From: Jiella sonneratiae
Lineage (GTDB): Bacteria; Pseudomonadota; Alphaproteobacteria; Rhizobiales; Rhizobiaceae
Assembly: GCF_017353515.1 (NCBI RefSeq)
Contig: NZ_JAFMPY010000032.1
Coordinates: 1 to 54,727 of the forward strand
DNA: 54,727 bases
Direction of reading: 5' to 3'
Below are positions 1 through 8,011 of this stretch, one piece after another (the stretch's first letter is position 1; every line of letters starts with the position of its first letter). The notes under the pieces were generated by a model. The model saw only the letters and a program-made list of their open reading frames with translations. It was not told where the DNA came from and searched no databases. The position numbers were made by a program, and so were the translations under genes.

Positions 1-124
1 ACCTCGAGCTCGTTCTCGAAAAACGCTGCCGCGAACTCGACCAACAACGCCAAACCGTCGCGGCGCATACAAGCTTTACATGGTGGCCCAAGCCAGTCAG
101 GCCGACCTGATCACCCGAATCTGG
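1..124 (+). mobile_element. IS630-family element, right end only
   Basis: This is the 3' end of an insertion sequence that starts outside the window. It holds the last codons of a transposase and ends in a terminal inverted repeat at about 109-124. Read inward from the outer end, the repeat is CCAGATTCGGGTGAT. The left terminal repeat of the element at the other window edge (54479 onward) reads CCGAATTCGGGGGAT, so 12 of 15 positions agree. A TA dinucleotide at 125-126 is the expected IS630/Tc1-mariner target duplication. Both elements face the same way. They are probably related copies; identity cannot be tested because they show opposite ends. Confidence 0.72.
3..110 (+). CDS. IS630-family transposase, C-terminal fragment
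   Basis: The open frame enters from the left edge and ends at TGA 108-110, giving 35 residues. The peptide contains LEKRCRELDQQRQTV followed by FTWWPKPVRP. Many IS630-type DDE transposases end in a helix of this kind (a ...ERCR..L.... segment) and a short aromatic tail. The stop codon lies inside the inverted repeat, which is common in compact IS elements. The catalytic D,D,E residues would lie outside the window. The assignment rests on the tail, the terminal repeat and the TA flank together; the peptide alone is too short to be decisive. Confidence 0.6.
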   Translation, partial: LELVLEKRCRELDQQRQTVAAHTSFTWWPKPVRPT

Positions 125-287
125 TATAACGTCCCTCGCAGGCCGGCGTCCGCATCACCAGCGAGACGGCAGGCGGAAGCGACCGTCGTCGCCGATCCAA
201 CGGCCTGTCGATTCGGCGGTCTGCTGGACCGTGCGGGCAACTTCGGCAGGCGCCCCTGCCGCGAGCACCGCGGCGATCCCGGTCTGA

Positions 288-932
288 TCAGCTGCCGCGT
301 TTCGGCGATCTGTTCCCGCCCGGCCGCGCCCTGGCGGCGTTCAGGCGCTTTGCGATACCCAGAAACGCGTCCTTGATCCGCCGTTCGTCGACGGTGTGCG
401 GATCGTAGTCGTCGGCCCATTCGGTTGCGTCGGCATGGTTCGGGTGGCCTGGATCGGCCAGGGCGTCGAGCAGGTCGTAGAAGCCGGGGATGCCGCCGCA
501 ATCTTCGGGCGGAGCGTTTCTCTCACCCCCGACGTAGCGCGGATAGGAGGCCGCCGGATCGCTGGCCCTGACGCGGGTCACCGTGAGGCGGTGCTCCCAG
601 CTGTCGCCGAAGTCGTAGAGGTAGTCGATGGTCGTCCGGCGCGGCTTCAGGACATCGCGCAGGCGCACCTTGGATGCCTCTTGGCGCGTCTCGCTCCCCC
701 AATCCTCGTCCATCGGGGGGCCGTAGCCCTGCCTGCCGATGGTGAATTCCCAGAGATGACAGTCGAACCAGCCCATCGCGGTCTGGATGACGTCGTGCAG
801 CGCCGCCAGCGTCATCGCGGTGGGCACCTCGACCTCGCGCCAGATCAGCGGGTCGGTGTCGCGCAGCTCGATGCGGACGGTGGCGATCTCGTCGACGCCC
901 TCGGATGCGGCCGGCTTCGCGGATGGGTTCAT
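288..932 (-). CDS. Plasmid pRiA4b ORF-3 family protein
   Basis: The product has 214 residues and matches the pRiA4b ORF-3 family, first seen on an Agrobacterium rhizogenes plasmid and widespread in chromosomes and mobile DNA. Family features visible here are the start of the domain (VRIELRDTDPLIWREVEVP, residues about 19-37), the helix ALHDVIQTAMGWFDCHLWEF, the acidic-aromatic block DYLYDFGDSWEHRLTV (about 103-118), and the late PPEDCGGIPGFYDLLDAL. Its biochemical role is not known. The ATG at 932 is the start. It sits alone between an IS630 end and a transposase/LacI relic, on the opposite strand to both, which fits accessory DNA. The length is normal and the frame looks intact. Confidence 0.85.
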   Translation of the reverse strand: MNPSAKPAASEGVDEIATVRIELRDTDPLIWREVEVPTAMTLAALHDVIQTAMGWFDCHLWEFTIGRQGYGPPMDEDWGSETRQEASKVRLRDVLKPRRTTIDYLYDFGDSWEHRLTVTRVRASDPAASYPRYVGGERNAPPEDCGGIPGFYDLLDALADPGHPNHADATEWADDYDPHTVDERRIKDAFLGIAKRLNAARARPGGNRSPKRGS

Positions 933-945
933 GCAGCCAGCCTAA

Positions 946-1260
946 CAGATCGCGCCTGCCGGCTCCACTGCCGGAGATCGGTCAAGCACGGCGTCGAACG
1001 TCTTCGGCCGCAACGAGACGTTCGCCGCCAAGGGACTGCCCTCCAGCCTCTCTACGGATCGCGGCAGCCATTGTTTCGTGACGACGAAGGCCGGCGGCAG
1101 GGCCGATGCGGCCCGCCTCACCCAGGTGGGACGGGCGCTCGGGGTCGAGCGGCTCGGCGTCGAGCACATCCCGCTTCCTCGCCGCAGGCGCGCCGCCGCT
1201 CGGAGCGGATGTTCTCGCCCCTGCGAGAACCGCCTGCCCGAGGGACTGGCACTGACCGGG
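946..1260 (+). pseudogene. ISNCY-type transposase relic (frameshifted)
   Basis: One frame from 946 reads GLPSSLSTDRGSHCF (about 1039-1077), then LTQVGRALGVERLGVEHIP. This resembles the DDE core of ISNCY-type transposases, typically 'LYTDRGSHYF...PTQVGRAL..LGIEHI'. The alignment then shifts to the third frame (ASSPQARRRSERMFSPLRE, about 1170-1230, compare 'AYSPQARGRSER.F.TLQ') and returns to the first frame for NRLPEGLALTGI. Both shifts, the missing N- and C-terminal parts and the absence of terminal repeats show it is dead. It runs directly into the tail of a LacI-type gene. The family call comes from remembered motifs, not a search. Confidence 0.6.
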
Positions 1261-1261
1261 A

Positions 1262-1524
1262 TCGGCGACAGGCAAGCGGTCATCCGGATGGGGCTGACGC
1301 CGGGACACGACCTGTCGGTCATCGGCTTTGACGACGTCCATGATGCGGCCGTGGCGCCGCCGCCGCTGACGACCATGGCAATCCACCCGTATCGGCTCGG
1401 CCGCCGGCTCGCCCGTGTCACGCTCCGACGCATCCGCGATCCCGACATGTCCGTCGCGCTCTGCGAAGTCTCGGCCGAACTCGTCATCCGCGAAACGACG
1501 GGCGCGCCTCCGCAATACCGCTGA
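1262..1524 (+). pseudogene. LacI-family regulator, C-terminal relic
   Basis: After the transposase relic the frame reads DRQAVIRMGLTPGHDLSVIGFDD (in two overlapping pieces), then APPPLTTMAIHPYRLGRRLA and finally ELVIRETTG before TGA at 1522-1524. This is the last third of the periplasmic-binding-protein-like domain of LacI/GalR regulators: the 'G..PG.D.SV.GFDD' strand, the 'PPLTT' segment and the terminal 'ELV.R.ST' motif are all present. The helix-turn-helix and the first lobe are missing, so it cannot be a repressor. It is not a piece of the intact LacI genes at 9995 or 30480, whose tails differ. It marks a deletion or recombination scar beside mobile DNA. Confidence 0.72.
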
Positions 1525-1677
1525 AAACGGCGCTGCCGCTTCTCTCGGAGCCGCGGCGTGTCTGCCGATGCGGCCGGCAGTCGGCGCTCGATCACCCCGC
1601 TCGGCTGCCTCCCTCCCCGGCCCCTTTCACCGCTATGGACCGTCAAATACCGCTCGGCCGCAATCGGTCGTTTCCGG

Positions 1678-2748
1678 TCAGGAGAACGGGCGATGATCGA
1701 AGCGGCTCTGCATCCGCTCGAAGATGTCGACCCCCATCTGCTTGAGGAGATGCGGGATGTCGAGCGGCACCCAGTTCTCGCGGATCAGGCCTTCGTGGTG
1801 GAGATAGAAGTCCATCACCCGCATGGTGACCGGCCGGCCGGTCGGCCCGAGGCCCAGGAAGCCGCCGCCTTGGTGCATGGCGAAGACGCTCGGCCAGCCG
1901 CCGGTCACCGAATAGGGGCCGTCGCCGATCCGGATGTAGTGCCCGCCCCCGTGCTGCGCCTTGAGCTCGGCGATCTCGTCCCACTGCCCGCCACCCTTGC
2001 GGCCCGGGAAGGCGGTGCGGAACGGCAGCTGATGATAGTCGACGAAGCCCTCAAGGCCCCGCGTCGTACCGATCCCGGCAGGGCCGTACCACATCATCTT
2101 CGGATGCCAGTGCAGCCTCTGCGGCATGTCGAGGAGCCCCTGCCGCCCGGCAGTTCCCTGGTCGTCGTAGGCGCCGAGCGTCCCGTGCATGGCGAGCGTC
2201 TGGGCAAGGCTCGCCGCCGACTGGGCAGGATCGCTTTCGCCGATGACGATGCCGTCGGCGGTCAGCGGGGCCGGCCACATCCCCTCGGTGCCGAGGCTCG
2301 GCGCGATCGGCCAGTGCCCCGCCTGCCGCATCACGTCGAGAATGTCCCACAGACAGCTGCTCTGGACGATCCGGCCATCCTCGACCTGATGCACCTCGCC
2401 GTAGCGCAGATAGACCGGACGCCCGGTCGAGGGAATCGACAGCCAGTCCTCGCGGAACGCCCCGCAGTAGTGGCCGACGGCAGCGACGTAGTCGCGCCCC
2501 TCGAAGGAGCCGGCGACGAAGATCACGTCGCGGCGCTCGAGATCCGGAAACGCGTGCAGCAGGGGCCGCCATACCGCCGCCTCGATTGCCTCCGGTCCGC
2601 GCATCTCGTTCAGCGGATGCGAGCCCCGCCACTCGGCCCGCGGATGGTAGAGCCCGGCCAGCCGTGACCCGACGTCGGCGAGCGAACTTTCGGAGAGCGC
2701 TGCGAGGGCGCCCCGAAGCCACCGCTTGTTCTGAAGATGATCGGCCAT
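1678..2748 (-). CDS. SnoaL/NTF2-like ester cyclase family protein (two domains)
   Basis: The product has 356 residues from the ATG at 2748, chosen because GAGGGGGG lies just upstream. It holds two NTF2-like (SnoaL polyketide-cyclase-like) cone domains. The first is about residues 15-190, with AFPDLERRDVIFVAG; the second is about 235-350, with WYGPAGIGTTRGLEGF, then GPTGRPVTMRVMDF and IRENWVPLDIP. It is a full-length paralogue of the protein at 8155-9231, sharing AFPDLERRD, WYGPAGIGT.RGL.GF, HQ.PF and the DF...LIRENWV end. Family members are lyases, isomerases or cyclases acting on small, often aromatic or polyketide-like substrates; the substrate here is unknown. It is transcribed away from the ABC importer, from a promoter region with two LacI-type operators, so it is probably co-regulated with the main operon. 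Confidence 0.85.
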   Translation of the reverse strand: MADHLQNKRWLRGALAALSESSLADVGSRLAGLYHPRAEWRGSHPLNEMRGPEAIEAAVWRPLLHAFPDLERRDVIFVAGSFEGRDYVAAVGHYCGAFREDWLSIPSTGRPVYLRYGEVHQVEDGRIVQSSCLWDILDVMRQAGHWPIAPSLGTEGMWPAPLTADGIVIGESDPAQSAASLAQTLAMHGTLGAYDDQGTAGRQGLLDMPQRLHWHPKMMWYGPAGIGTTRGLEGFVDYHQLPFRTAFPGRKGGGQWDEIAELKAQHGGGHYIRIGDGPYSVTGGWPSVFAMHQGGGFLGLGPTGRPVTMRVMDFYLHHEGLIRENWVPLDIPHLLKQMGVDIFERMQSRFDHRPFS

Positions 2749-2807
2749 GCGCCCCCCCTCTCTTCCGGCATTCCAGAAAACCTCGGCGACCCATGCCTCG
2801 CACAAAA

Positions 2808-2823
2808 TTGGATACGTATGCAA
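2808..2823. promoter_or_regulatory. LacI-type operator 1
   Basis: TTGGATACGTATGCAA matches the perfect palindrome TTGCATACGTATGCAA at 15 of 16 positions, with the central CG typical of LacI/GalR operators. It lies 60 bp upstream of the start of the minus-strand SnoaL gene and about 200 bp upstream of the solute-binding protein gene. The LacI gene at 9995-11017 is the likely binder; that pairing is inferred. Confidence 0.72.
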
Positions 2824-2831
2824 TATCGCTC

Positions 2832-2847
2832 TTGCAAACGTATGCAA
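2832..2847. promoter_or_regulatory. LacI-type operator 2
   Basis: TTGCAAACGTATGCAA matches the same 16-bp palindrome as operator 1 at 15 of 16 positions. The mismatch lies elsewhere, so the two sites support one shared consensus. The centres are 24 bp apart, a little over two helical turns, which would allow paired dimers on nearly one face of the DNA. The site lies in the same divergent promoter region. Confidence 0.72.
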
Positions 2848-3018
2848 AATTGCTATCGTCGGTAAATCGAGGCTCGAGACGGCCCCGGACAGTCATCGAA
2901 GGCAAGCGCTGCGGAGCCCCACCCTTCTGCCCGGGCCATGCGCCGGCAGCGGCAGGATACGGTGCACCCCAAGGCCCGATCGGCACCTCCCCGGATCGGC
3001 ACCTCCAAGGAGAAGATG

Positions 3019-4254
3019 ATGAAGACCATCTACGGGTTTGCCATGGCGGCGAGCGCGCTGGCGCTCTCGACGGGTTCGGCCTTCGCCGGCTGCGGCATCG
3101 ACAAGGGGTCGGTCCGCATTCTCTCCAACGACTTCCCGGCGCTGCAGGAAGTCGTCGCGGCTGCCTCAAAATGTGCTGGCGACGGCGTGACCGTCACGAA
3201 GAATCTGACGACGGAACACGAGCAGCTGATGGTTCCTGCCCTGTCGGCCAATCCGTCGGAATACACCTCGGTCTTCGTCGCGACGAGTTCGATCCAGCCG
3301 CTCGTCGCCAACAGCCTGATCCGCCCGCTCGACGACTACGTCGCGACATACGGCAAAGGCATCGCCGACAAACAGAAGATCTCGATCGGCGGCAAGGTGA
3401 TGGCGATCGCCTTCGACGCCAACGCCCAGCATCTGTTCTACCGCGCCGACATCCTCGAAGAGGCGGGCGTCGAGCCGCCGAAGACCTACGAGGAGATGCT
3501 GGCGGCGGCAGAGGCGATCCGCGGCAAGGGGCTGATGCAGTACCCGATCGCCGGCACATACAAGGCCGGCTGGAACCTCGCCGAGGAATTCGTCAACATG
3601 TATATCGGCTTCGGCGGCGCGTTCTTCGAGCCGGGATCGGCGAAGCCGGCGATCGACAACGAGAAGGGGGTCGCCGCGCTCGAGATGATGAAGAAGCTCA
3701 GCGCCTACATGAATCCCGACTTCCTCACCTTCGATTCCAACTCGGTGCAGGCCGAGTTCGAGGCCGGCAACGCGGCGCTCTCGAACTTCTGGGGCTCGCG
3801 CTACGGCGCGGTGATCGACGACCAGGGATCGACCGAGAAGATCACCAGCGAGATCAAGATCGGCCCGGCGCCGACGGTCGGCGGCGGCAGCATTCCGGCG
3901 ACGACGCTCTGGTGGGACGGCTTCACCGTCGCCAGGAACATTTCCGACGAGGATGCGGCGGCGACGTTCCAGGCGCTGACCCACGGCGCTTCGGCCGAGA
4001 TGGCGAACGCCCACACCAACGACGCGGTCTGGCTGATCGACGGTTACGAGCCCGGCGTCGAGGCGGAGGTCGTCCTGAAGACGCTGTCGATGGGCGGCAA
4101 GACCTATCCCGCCGGCCCCTATATGGGCCTGATGCACACGGCGCTCGGCAACGAGATCGTCTCCTTCATGCAGGGCAAGGAGAACGCCGAGAAGGCACTT
4201 GCCGACACCGAGGCGGCCTATACCGCCGCCGCGAAGGAACAGGGCTACCTCTGA
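3019..4254 (+). CDS. Extracellular solute-binding protein (family 1) of carbohydrate-type ABC importer
   Basis: This is the periplasmic receptor of the importer encoded next to it. It has 411 residues with a Sec signal peptide (MKTIYGFAMAASALALSTGS, cleavage near AFA/GC). The mature part resembles family 1 binding proteins (MalE/UgpB class): VRILSNDFPALQEVV near the start, later YEEMLAAAEAIR, and WWDGFTVARN in the C-terminal lobe. AAGGAGA at 3007-3013 precedes two ATG codons, at 3016 and 3019; the second has the better spacing. Ligand class cannot be read from the sequence. Permeases of this family also carry glycosides, polyols and other organic solutes, so 'sugar' is only the family label. 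A short hairpin follows the gene. Confidence 0.88.
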   Translation: MKTIYGFAMAASALALSTGSAFAGCGIDKGSVRILSNDFPALQEVVAAASKCAGDGVTVTKNLTTEHEQLMVPALSANPSEYTSVFVATSSIQPLVANSLIRPLDDYVATYGKGIADKQKISIGGKVMAIAFDANAQHLFYRADILEEAGVEPPKTYEEMLAAAEAIRGKGLMQYPIAGTYKAGWNLAEEFVNMYIGFGGAFFEPGSAKPAIDNEKGVAALEMMKKLSAYMNPDFLTFDSNSVQAEFEAGNAALSNFWGSRYGAVIDDQGSTEKITSEIKIGPAPTVGGGSIPATTLWWDGFTVARNISDEDAAATFQALTHGASAEMANAHTNDAVWLIDGYEPGVEAEVVLKTLSMGGKTYPAGPYMGLMHTALGNEIVSFMQGKENAEKALADTEAAYTAAAKEQGYL

Positions 4255-4319
4255 ACCGGCCCGCCGCGGGGGCGGCCTGAGTCGCCGCTCCCTGCTTCCA
4301 GCAACCGTCGATCGAGGGA

Positions 4320-4336
4320 CCGGAGCGATGCTCCGG
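4320..4336 (+). other. Intercistronic hairpin after the binding-protein gene
   Basis: CCGGAGC, a 3-base loop and GCTCCGG form a perfect 7-bp stem between the binding-protein gene and the first permease gene. No T-run follows, so it is not a classic terminator. Such hairpins often protect the upstream message and raise binding protein over permease levels; that role is inferred. Confidence 0.5.
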
Positions 4337-4343
4337 ACCGGGG

Positions 4344-5372
4344 ATGCCGCACCGCACCTTCATCTGGTTCATCCTGCCGTCGGCCCTGGCGATGCTGATC
4401 TTCATCGCCCTGCCGATCGTCTCGATCCTCGTCCAGTCGCTCTTCGTCGAGAACGAGCGGGTGCTGGTCACGGTCGAGAACTGCGGGCCCTTCGGCTGCC
4501 AGAAGGAAGTCAGGGTCGACGCGCAGGCGACGGCGGCTTTGCAGCGCGAGCACCCGCTCGGCCGCTTCAACGGCCTCGGCACCTATGGCAACCGCAGCCA
4601 CCTCGCCTTCTCCGAGATCGCGGCGATCTGGAACGCCCGGCCGACGCTCGCCGGCTTCCTGTCCGAGGTCATGACGCTTCCCTTCTACCGGGCGCTCGCC
4701 TTCACCCTCGCCTACACCGCCGTCGTCACCCCCCTGGTCATCGCCCTCGGCTTCTTCATCGCGCTGGCGGTCGACGCCCTGCCGCGCATGGTCAAGGGAC
4801 CGGTCATCTTCATGTCGCTGCTGCCGATGATGATCACGCCGCTGATCGGCTCGCTGGTCCTGTTCTGGATGATCGATTCCAACGGCATCATCGGCGCCTC
4901 CATCCAGGCGCTGGCGAACGACCCGTCGCTGTCGCTGAAAGCCTCGGCGACGCTCGCCTGGATCACCCTCTTCGTCTACGGCATCTGGCATTCGGCGCCC
5001 TTCGCCTTCGTGGTCTTCTATGCCGGGCTGCAGACGGTGCCGCAGGATACGATGGAATCGGCGATGATCGACGGCGCCAGCCGCTGGGAACGCGTGCGCT
5101 ACGTCGTCCTGCCGCATCTCTCGCCGCTCGTCGTCTTCGTCGCCCTGATCCAGCTGATGGATAATTTCCGGGTGTTCGAGCCGATCGTCGGCTTCAGCGC
5201 CCAGGCCAACGCCACCTCGCTGTCCTTCAACATCTACAACGACCTGCGCAGCACCGGCACGCCGCTGTTCGGATCGGCCGCAGCGACCTCCGTCCTGACG
5301 CTCGCCGGCGTCGCCCTTCTCCTGACGCCCGTCCTCGTGCGGACCTGGCGCGACTTCAAGCGGTCGAGGTAG
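4344..5372 (+). CDS. ABC importer permease (MalF/UgpA type)
   Basis: The product is a 342-residue inner-membrane protein with about six transmembrane helices, the first at residues 5-30 (FIWFILPSALAMLIFIALPI). The EAA loop that docks on the ATPase is clear: ESAMIDGASRWERVRYVVLP, near residues 235-254. An unusually long periplasmic loop lies between helix 1 and helix 2 (about residues 35-105) and contains two cysteines in NCGPFGC. The gene begins 89 bp after the binding-protein gene and ends 4 bp before the second permease, so it belongs to one operon. It pairs with the product of 5377-6258 to form the membrane channel. Confidence 0.9.
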   Translation: MPHRTFIWFILPSALAMLIFIALPIVSILVQSLFVENERVLVTVENCGPFGCQKEVRVDAQATAALQREHPLGRFNGLGTYGNRSHLAFSEIAAIWNARPTLAGFLSEVMTLPFYRALAFTLAYTAVVTPLVIALGFFIALAVDALPRMVKGPVIFMSLLPMMITPLIGSLVLFWMIDSNGIIGASIQALANDPSLSLKASATLAWITLFVYGIWHSAPFAFVVFYAGLQTVPQDTMESAMIDGASRWERVRYVVLPHLSPLVVFVALIQLMDNFRVFEPIVGFSAQANATSLSFNIYNDLRSTGTPLFGSAAATSVLTLAGVALLLTPVLVRTWRDFKRSR

Positions 5373-5376
5373 CGCC

Positions 5377-6258
5377 ATGACCGCCAAGACGCGCCGCCGC
5401 CCGCCCGTCCTCGCCGTCCTGTCCACGGCCTTCATCGTCCTGTGGCTGGTGCTGGCGGCCTTCCCGTTCCTCTGGACGCTGTGGGGCTCGTTCAAGGTGC
5501 AGGGCGACTTCTTCTCCCGGCAGGACTGGGTCAACGCCCTCACCGGCGTCCACACGATCGCCGAGACCGGCGGCCCGTTCACCGGTCGCGGCTATTACGG
5601 CGCATGGGTGACCAAGGAGTTCTGGCGCGCCGCGATCAACACCGGCATCGTCACCGTTTCGGTCGTCCTGATCTCGCTGACCTTCGGCACGCTCGGCGGT
5701 TATGCCCTGTCGCGCTCGCCGCACCGCTACGCCTTCTGGATCCTGATCGCCGCACTGATCTTCCGGGCGATGCCGCACATCACGCTGGTCTCAGGCTACC
5801 TCCTGCCGTTCTTCCAGCTGAACGTCTGGGGCTACCTGACGACGGCGATCGTCGTCCTCGTGGCAATCAACCAGCCCTTCACGCTGTGGATGCTGCATTC
5901 CTTCTTCAAGAGCATCCCGAAGGATCTCGACGAGAGCGCGATGGTCGACGGCTGCTCGCGCTTCCAGGCGTTCCGGATGGTGATCATCCCGGTGATGTGG
6001 CCGGGCGTCGTGACCACCGGCCTGTTCTCCTTCCTCCTCGCCTACAACGACTTCGCGGTCACCGCGACGCTGCTCACACAGGACAACCAGACCATGGTGC
6101 CGAAGATCGCGAGCTTCCTCGGCACGACGCAGGTCCAGGGCAACGTCATGTACGCCGTCTCGGCCGTCGTCTCGGCGACGGTGCCGCTCTTCCTCCTCGT
6201 CCTTTTCTTCCAGCGCCAGATCGTCAGCGGCCTGACCGCCGGCGCCGTCAAGGGTTAG
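5377..6258 (+). CDS. ABC importer permease (MalG/UgpE type)
   Basis: The product is a 293-residue inner-membrane protein with about six helices. The first is LAVLSTAFIVLWLVLAAFPF at residues 8-27. The C-terminal half has the EAA docking loop ESAMVDGCSRFQAFRMVIIP (about residues 187-206), placed as in MalG-like permeases. It starts 4 bp after the first permease and ends 6 bp before the ATPase gene, typical of a tightly coupled importer operon. The length is that of the family. Which of the two permeases contacts substrate cannot be said from the sequence. Confidence 0.9.
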   Translation: MTAKTRRRPPVLAVLSTAFIVLWLVLAAFPFLWTLWGSFKVQGDFFSRQDWVNALTGVHTIAETGGPFTGRGYYGAWVTKEFWRAAINTGIVTVSVVLISLTFGTLGGYALSRSPHRYAFWILIAALIFRAMPHITLVSGYLLPFFQLNVWGYLTTAIVVLVAINQPFTLWMLHSFFKSIPKDLDESAMVDGCSRFQAFRMVIIPVMWPGVVTTGLFSFLLAYNDFAVTATLLTQDNQTMVPKIASFLGTTQVQGNVMYAVSAVVSATVPLFLLVLFFQRQIVSGLTAGAVKG

Positions 6259-6264
6259 CCCGCC

Positions 6265-7320
6265 ATGGCCGAGATCCAGCTCAAGAACGTCTCGAAGCGC
6301 TGGGGCAACTTCGTCGCCGTCGACGCCTTCGACCTTGCCATCGCCGACGAGGAGTTCCTCGTCCTGCTCGGACCCTCCGGCTGCGGCAAGACGACGACCA
6401 TGCGGATGATCGCCGGGCTGGAGGAGATCACGGACGGCGAGATCTTCATCGGCGAACGGCTGGTCAACCGGCTGGAACCGAAGGACCGCGACATCGCCAT
6501 GGTGTTCCAGAGCTACGGTCTCTACCCGACCATGAGCGTCTACGAGAACATCCGCTTTCCGCTGAAGGTCCGCCGCGTCGCCAAGGACGAGCACCACGAG
6601 CGGGTGATGCGCGCCGCGAAGATGGTGGAGCTCACCGACTTCCTCGAACGGCGGCCGGCGGAACTCTCGGGCGGGCAGCGTCAGCGGGTGGCGCTCGCCC
6701 GGGCGATCGTCCGCCAGCCGACGGTCTTCCTGATGGACGAGCCGCTGTCCAATCTCGACGCCAAGCTGCGCGTCTCCACCCGCTCGCAGATCAAGAACCT
6801 CCACCACGAGCTGCGCACCACGACGATCTACGTCACCCACGACCAGATCGAGGCGATGACGCTCGCCGACCGTGTGGTGGTGATGAACAAGGGCGTCGTG
6901 CAGCAGGTCGGCACGCCGCTCGAAATCTACGACCGCCCGGCCAACACCTTCGTCGCCGGCTTCATCGGCTCGCCGGCGATGAACCTGATCGACGGCACGA
7001 TCGGGGACGGGGTCTTCACGGGCCAGAACGTCACGATCAAGGGGCTTCCCGCCACGGTGTCCGGCCCGGTCACGCTCGGATTCCGCGCCGAGGACGCGGC
7101 GGCGAGGCCAGACGGCGGCGGCGAAATCGCCGCGCCGATCTTCTCGCTGGAACTCCTCGGCGAAGCCTCGATGGTCACCGTGCAGGCCGGCGGGGCGCTC
7201 GTCGCGGTCAAGGTGCCGAAGGACTTTGCCGCCGAGATCGGCAGCGCGTTCAGCGCCGCGGTGCCTGCCGGGATCTGCCACCTCTTCGACGCCGAGAGCG
7301 GCAAGCGCATCGCAGTCTGA
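6265..7320 (+). CDS. ABC importer ATP-binding protein (MalK/UgpC type)
   Basis: The product has 351 residues and powers the importer in the cytoplasm. The nucleotide-binding domain shows Walker [11 protein letters not shown] (about 36-45), signature [14 protein letters not shown] (about 133-146), Walker [13 protein letters not shown] and the switch histidine in YVTHDQ. A C-terminal regulatory TOBE/OB region follows from about residue 235, as in MalK/UgpC. The family usually energises carbohydrate or glycerol-phosphate importers. The gene starts 6 bp after the second permease, and a SnoaL-like gene follows 19 bp later, so importer and enzymes are in one transcription unit. Confidence 0.93.
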   Translation: MAEIQLKNVSKRWGNFVAVDAFDLAIADEEFLVLLGPSGCGKTTTMRMIAGLEEITDGEIFIGERLVNRLEPKDRDIAMVFQSYGLYPTMSVYENIRFPLKVRRVAKDEHHERVMRAAKMVELTDFLERRPAELSGGQRQRVALARAIVRQPTVFLMDEPLSNLDAKLRVSTRSQIKNLHHELRTTTIYVTHDQIEAMTLADRVVVMNKGVVQQVGTPLEIYDRPANTFVAGFIGSPAMNLIDGTIGDGVFTGQNVTIKGLPATVSGPVTLGFRAEDAAARPDGGGEIAAPIFSLELLGEASMVTVQAGGALVAVKVPKDFAAEIGSAFSAAVPAGICHLFDAESGKRIAV

Positions 7321-7339
7321 CATCCGACGGAGAACACAC

Positions 7340-7891
7340 ATGGCCGGCGCAAGACCCGAACAGGCGGTCCTCACCCGCGACACCGACATGACCAAGACCG
7401 AGGAGACCCGCCGGGTCGTCGAGGGCATGGTCGACGGGCTGAACGACCACCGCATCGCCGACATCGGCGAGTTCTTCTCCGAGACCTTCCGCTGGATCGG
7501 CAACCAGGGCTGCGGGCTGAAGAACGGCGTGCGCGAATTCCAGGACAACTGGCAGCGGCCGTTCCAGGCCGCCTTCTCCGACAAGGTCTGCATCGACGAG
7601 GCGCGGCTCTTCATGGGCGAGTGGGCGGCCGCCTTCGGTCGGCAGGAGGCGACGCATTCCGGCCCGTTCATGGGCGTCGCGCCGACCGGCAGGCGGGTCG
7701 AGATCCGCTACATGGACTTCTGGAAGGTCGAGGAGGGCAAGATCGTCGACAACTGGGTCAGCGTCGACTTCCCGCACGTCCTGGCGCAGCTCGGCGTCGA
7801 CGTGTTTTCCGGCGAGGGCTGGGAGGCCTTCGACCGCGGCGAGAAGACGCCGCCCCGCCCGCTGCGTCAGTCACGCTCGTCGATCGGCTAG
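7340..7891 (+). CDS. SnoaL/NTF2-like ester cyclase family protein (single domain)
   Basis: The product has 183 residues and a single NTF2-like domain. ATG 7340 is preceded by GGAG at suitable spacing. The C-terminal half carries the same block as the larger paralogues: APTGRRVEIRYMDFWKVEEG, then NWVSVDFPHVL and QLGVDVF. It corresponds to the second domain of the proteins at 1678 and 8155, so one-domain and two-domain versions occur in one locus. Partner or substrate specialisation is possible but not shown. The enzymatic role (cyclase, lyase or isomerase) is only a family expectation. A long inverted repeat follows the gene. Confidence 0.85.
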   Translation: MAGARPEQAVLTRDTDMTKTEETRRVVEGMVDGLNDHRIADIGEFFSETFRWIGNQGCGLKNGVREFQDNWQRPFQAAFSDKVCIDEARLFMGEWAAAFGRQEATHSGPFMGVAPTGRRVEIRYMDFWKVEEGKIVDNWVSVDFPHVLAQLGVDVFSGEGWEAFDRGEKTPPRPLRQSRSSIG

Positions 7892-7963
7892 TGGTCTTTC
7901 CATTCCGACATTTGCTTCGCGGTCTCCACAGGAAGGCACCAAATGTCGGAACCAGACCACCAG
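7888..7963. repeat. Imperfect inverted repeat, about 24-bp arms
   Basis: The core arms TTCCGACATTTG (7903-7914) and CAAATGTCGGAA (7940-7951) are perfectly complementary, and the outer GTGGTC (7891-7896) and GACCAC (7955-7960) pair again. The central loop is 25 bases. The left arm begins just before the stop codon of the 183-residue SnoaL gene. No T-run follows, so an intrinsic terminator is unlikely. It could be an mRNA-stability hairpin, a regulator site or a MITE-like remnant. Confidence 0.65.
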
Positions 7964-8011
7964 CGGTCCGCGACAAGTCAACGAGAACAAGAAAAACGAC
8001 GAGGGATGGAA

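Noticed and set aside
125-287. Minus-strand peptide RWIGDDGRFRLPS resembling the end of a SAM-dependent methyltransferase
   Set aside because: Only about 40 residues remain, with no SAM-binding motif; similarity is from memory and too weak to list as a gene relic.
396-1331. 311-residue plus-strand frame opposite the pRiA4b gene
   Set aside because: Its first part is antisense to a well-supported gene; only the short stretch near 1170-1230 matches the transposase relic and is described there.
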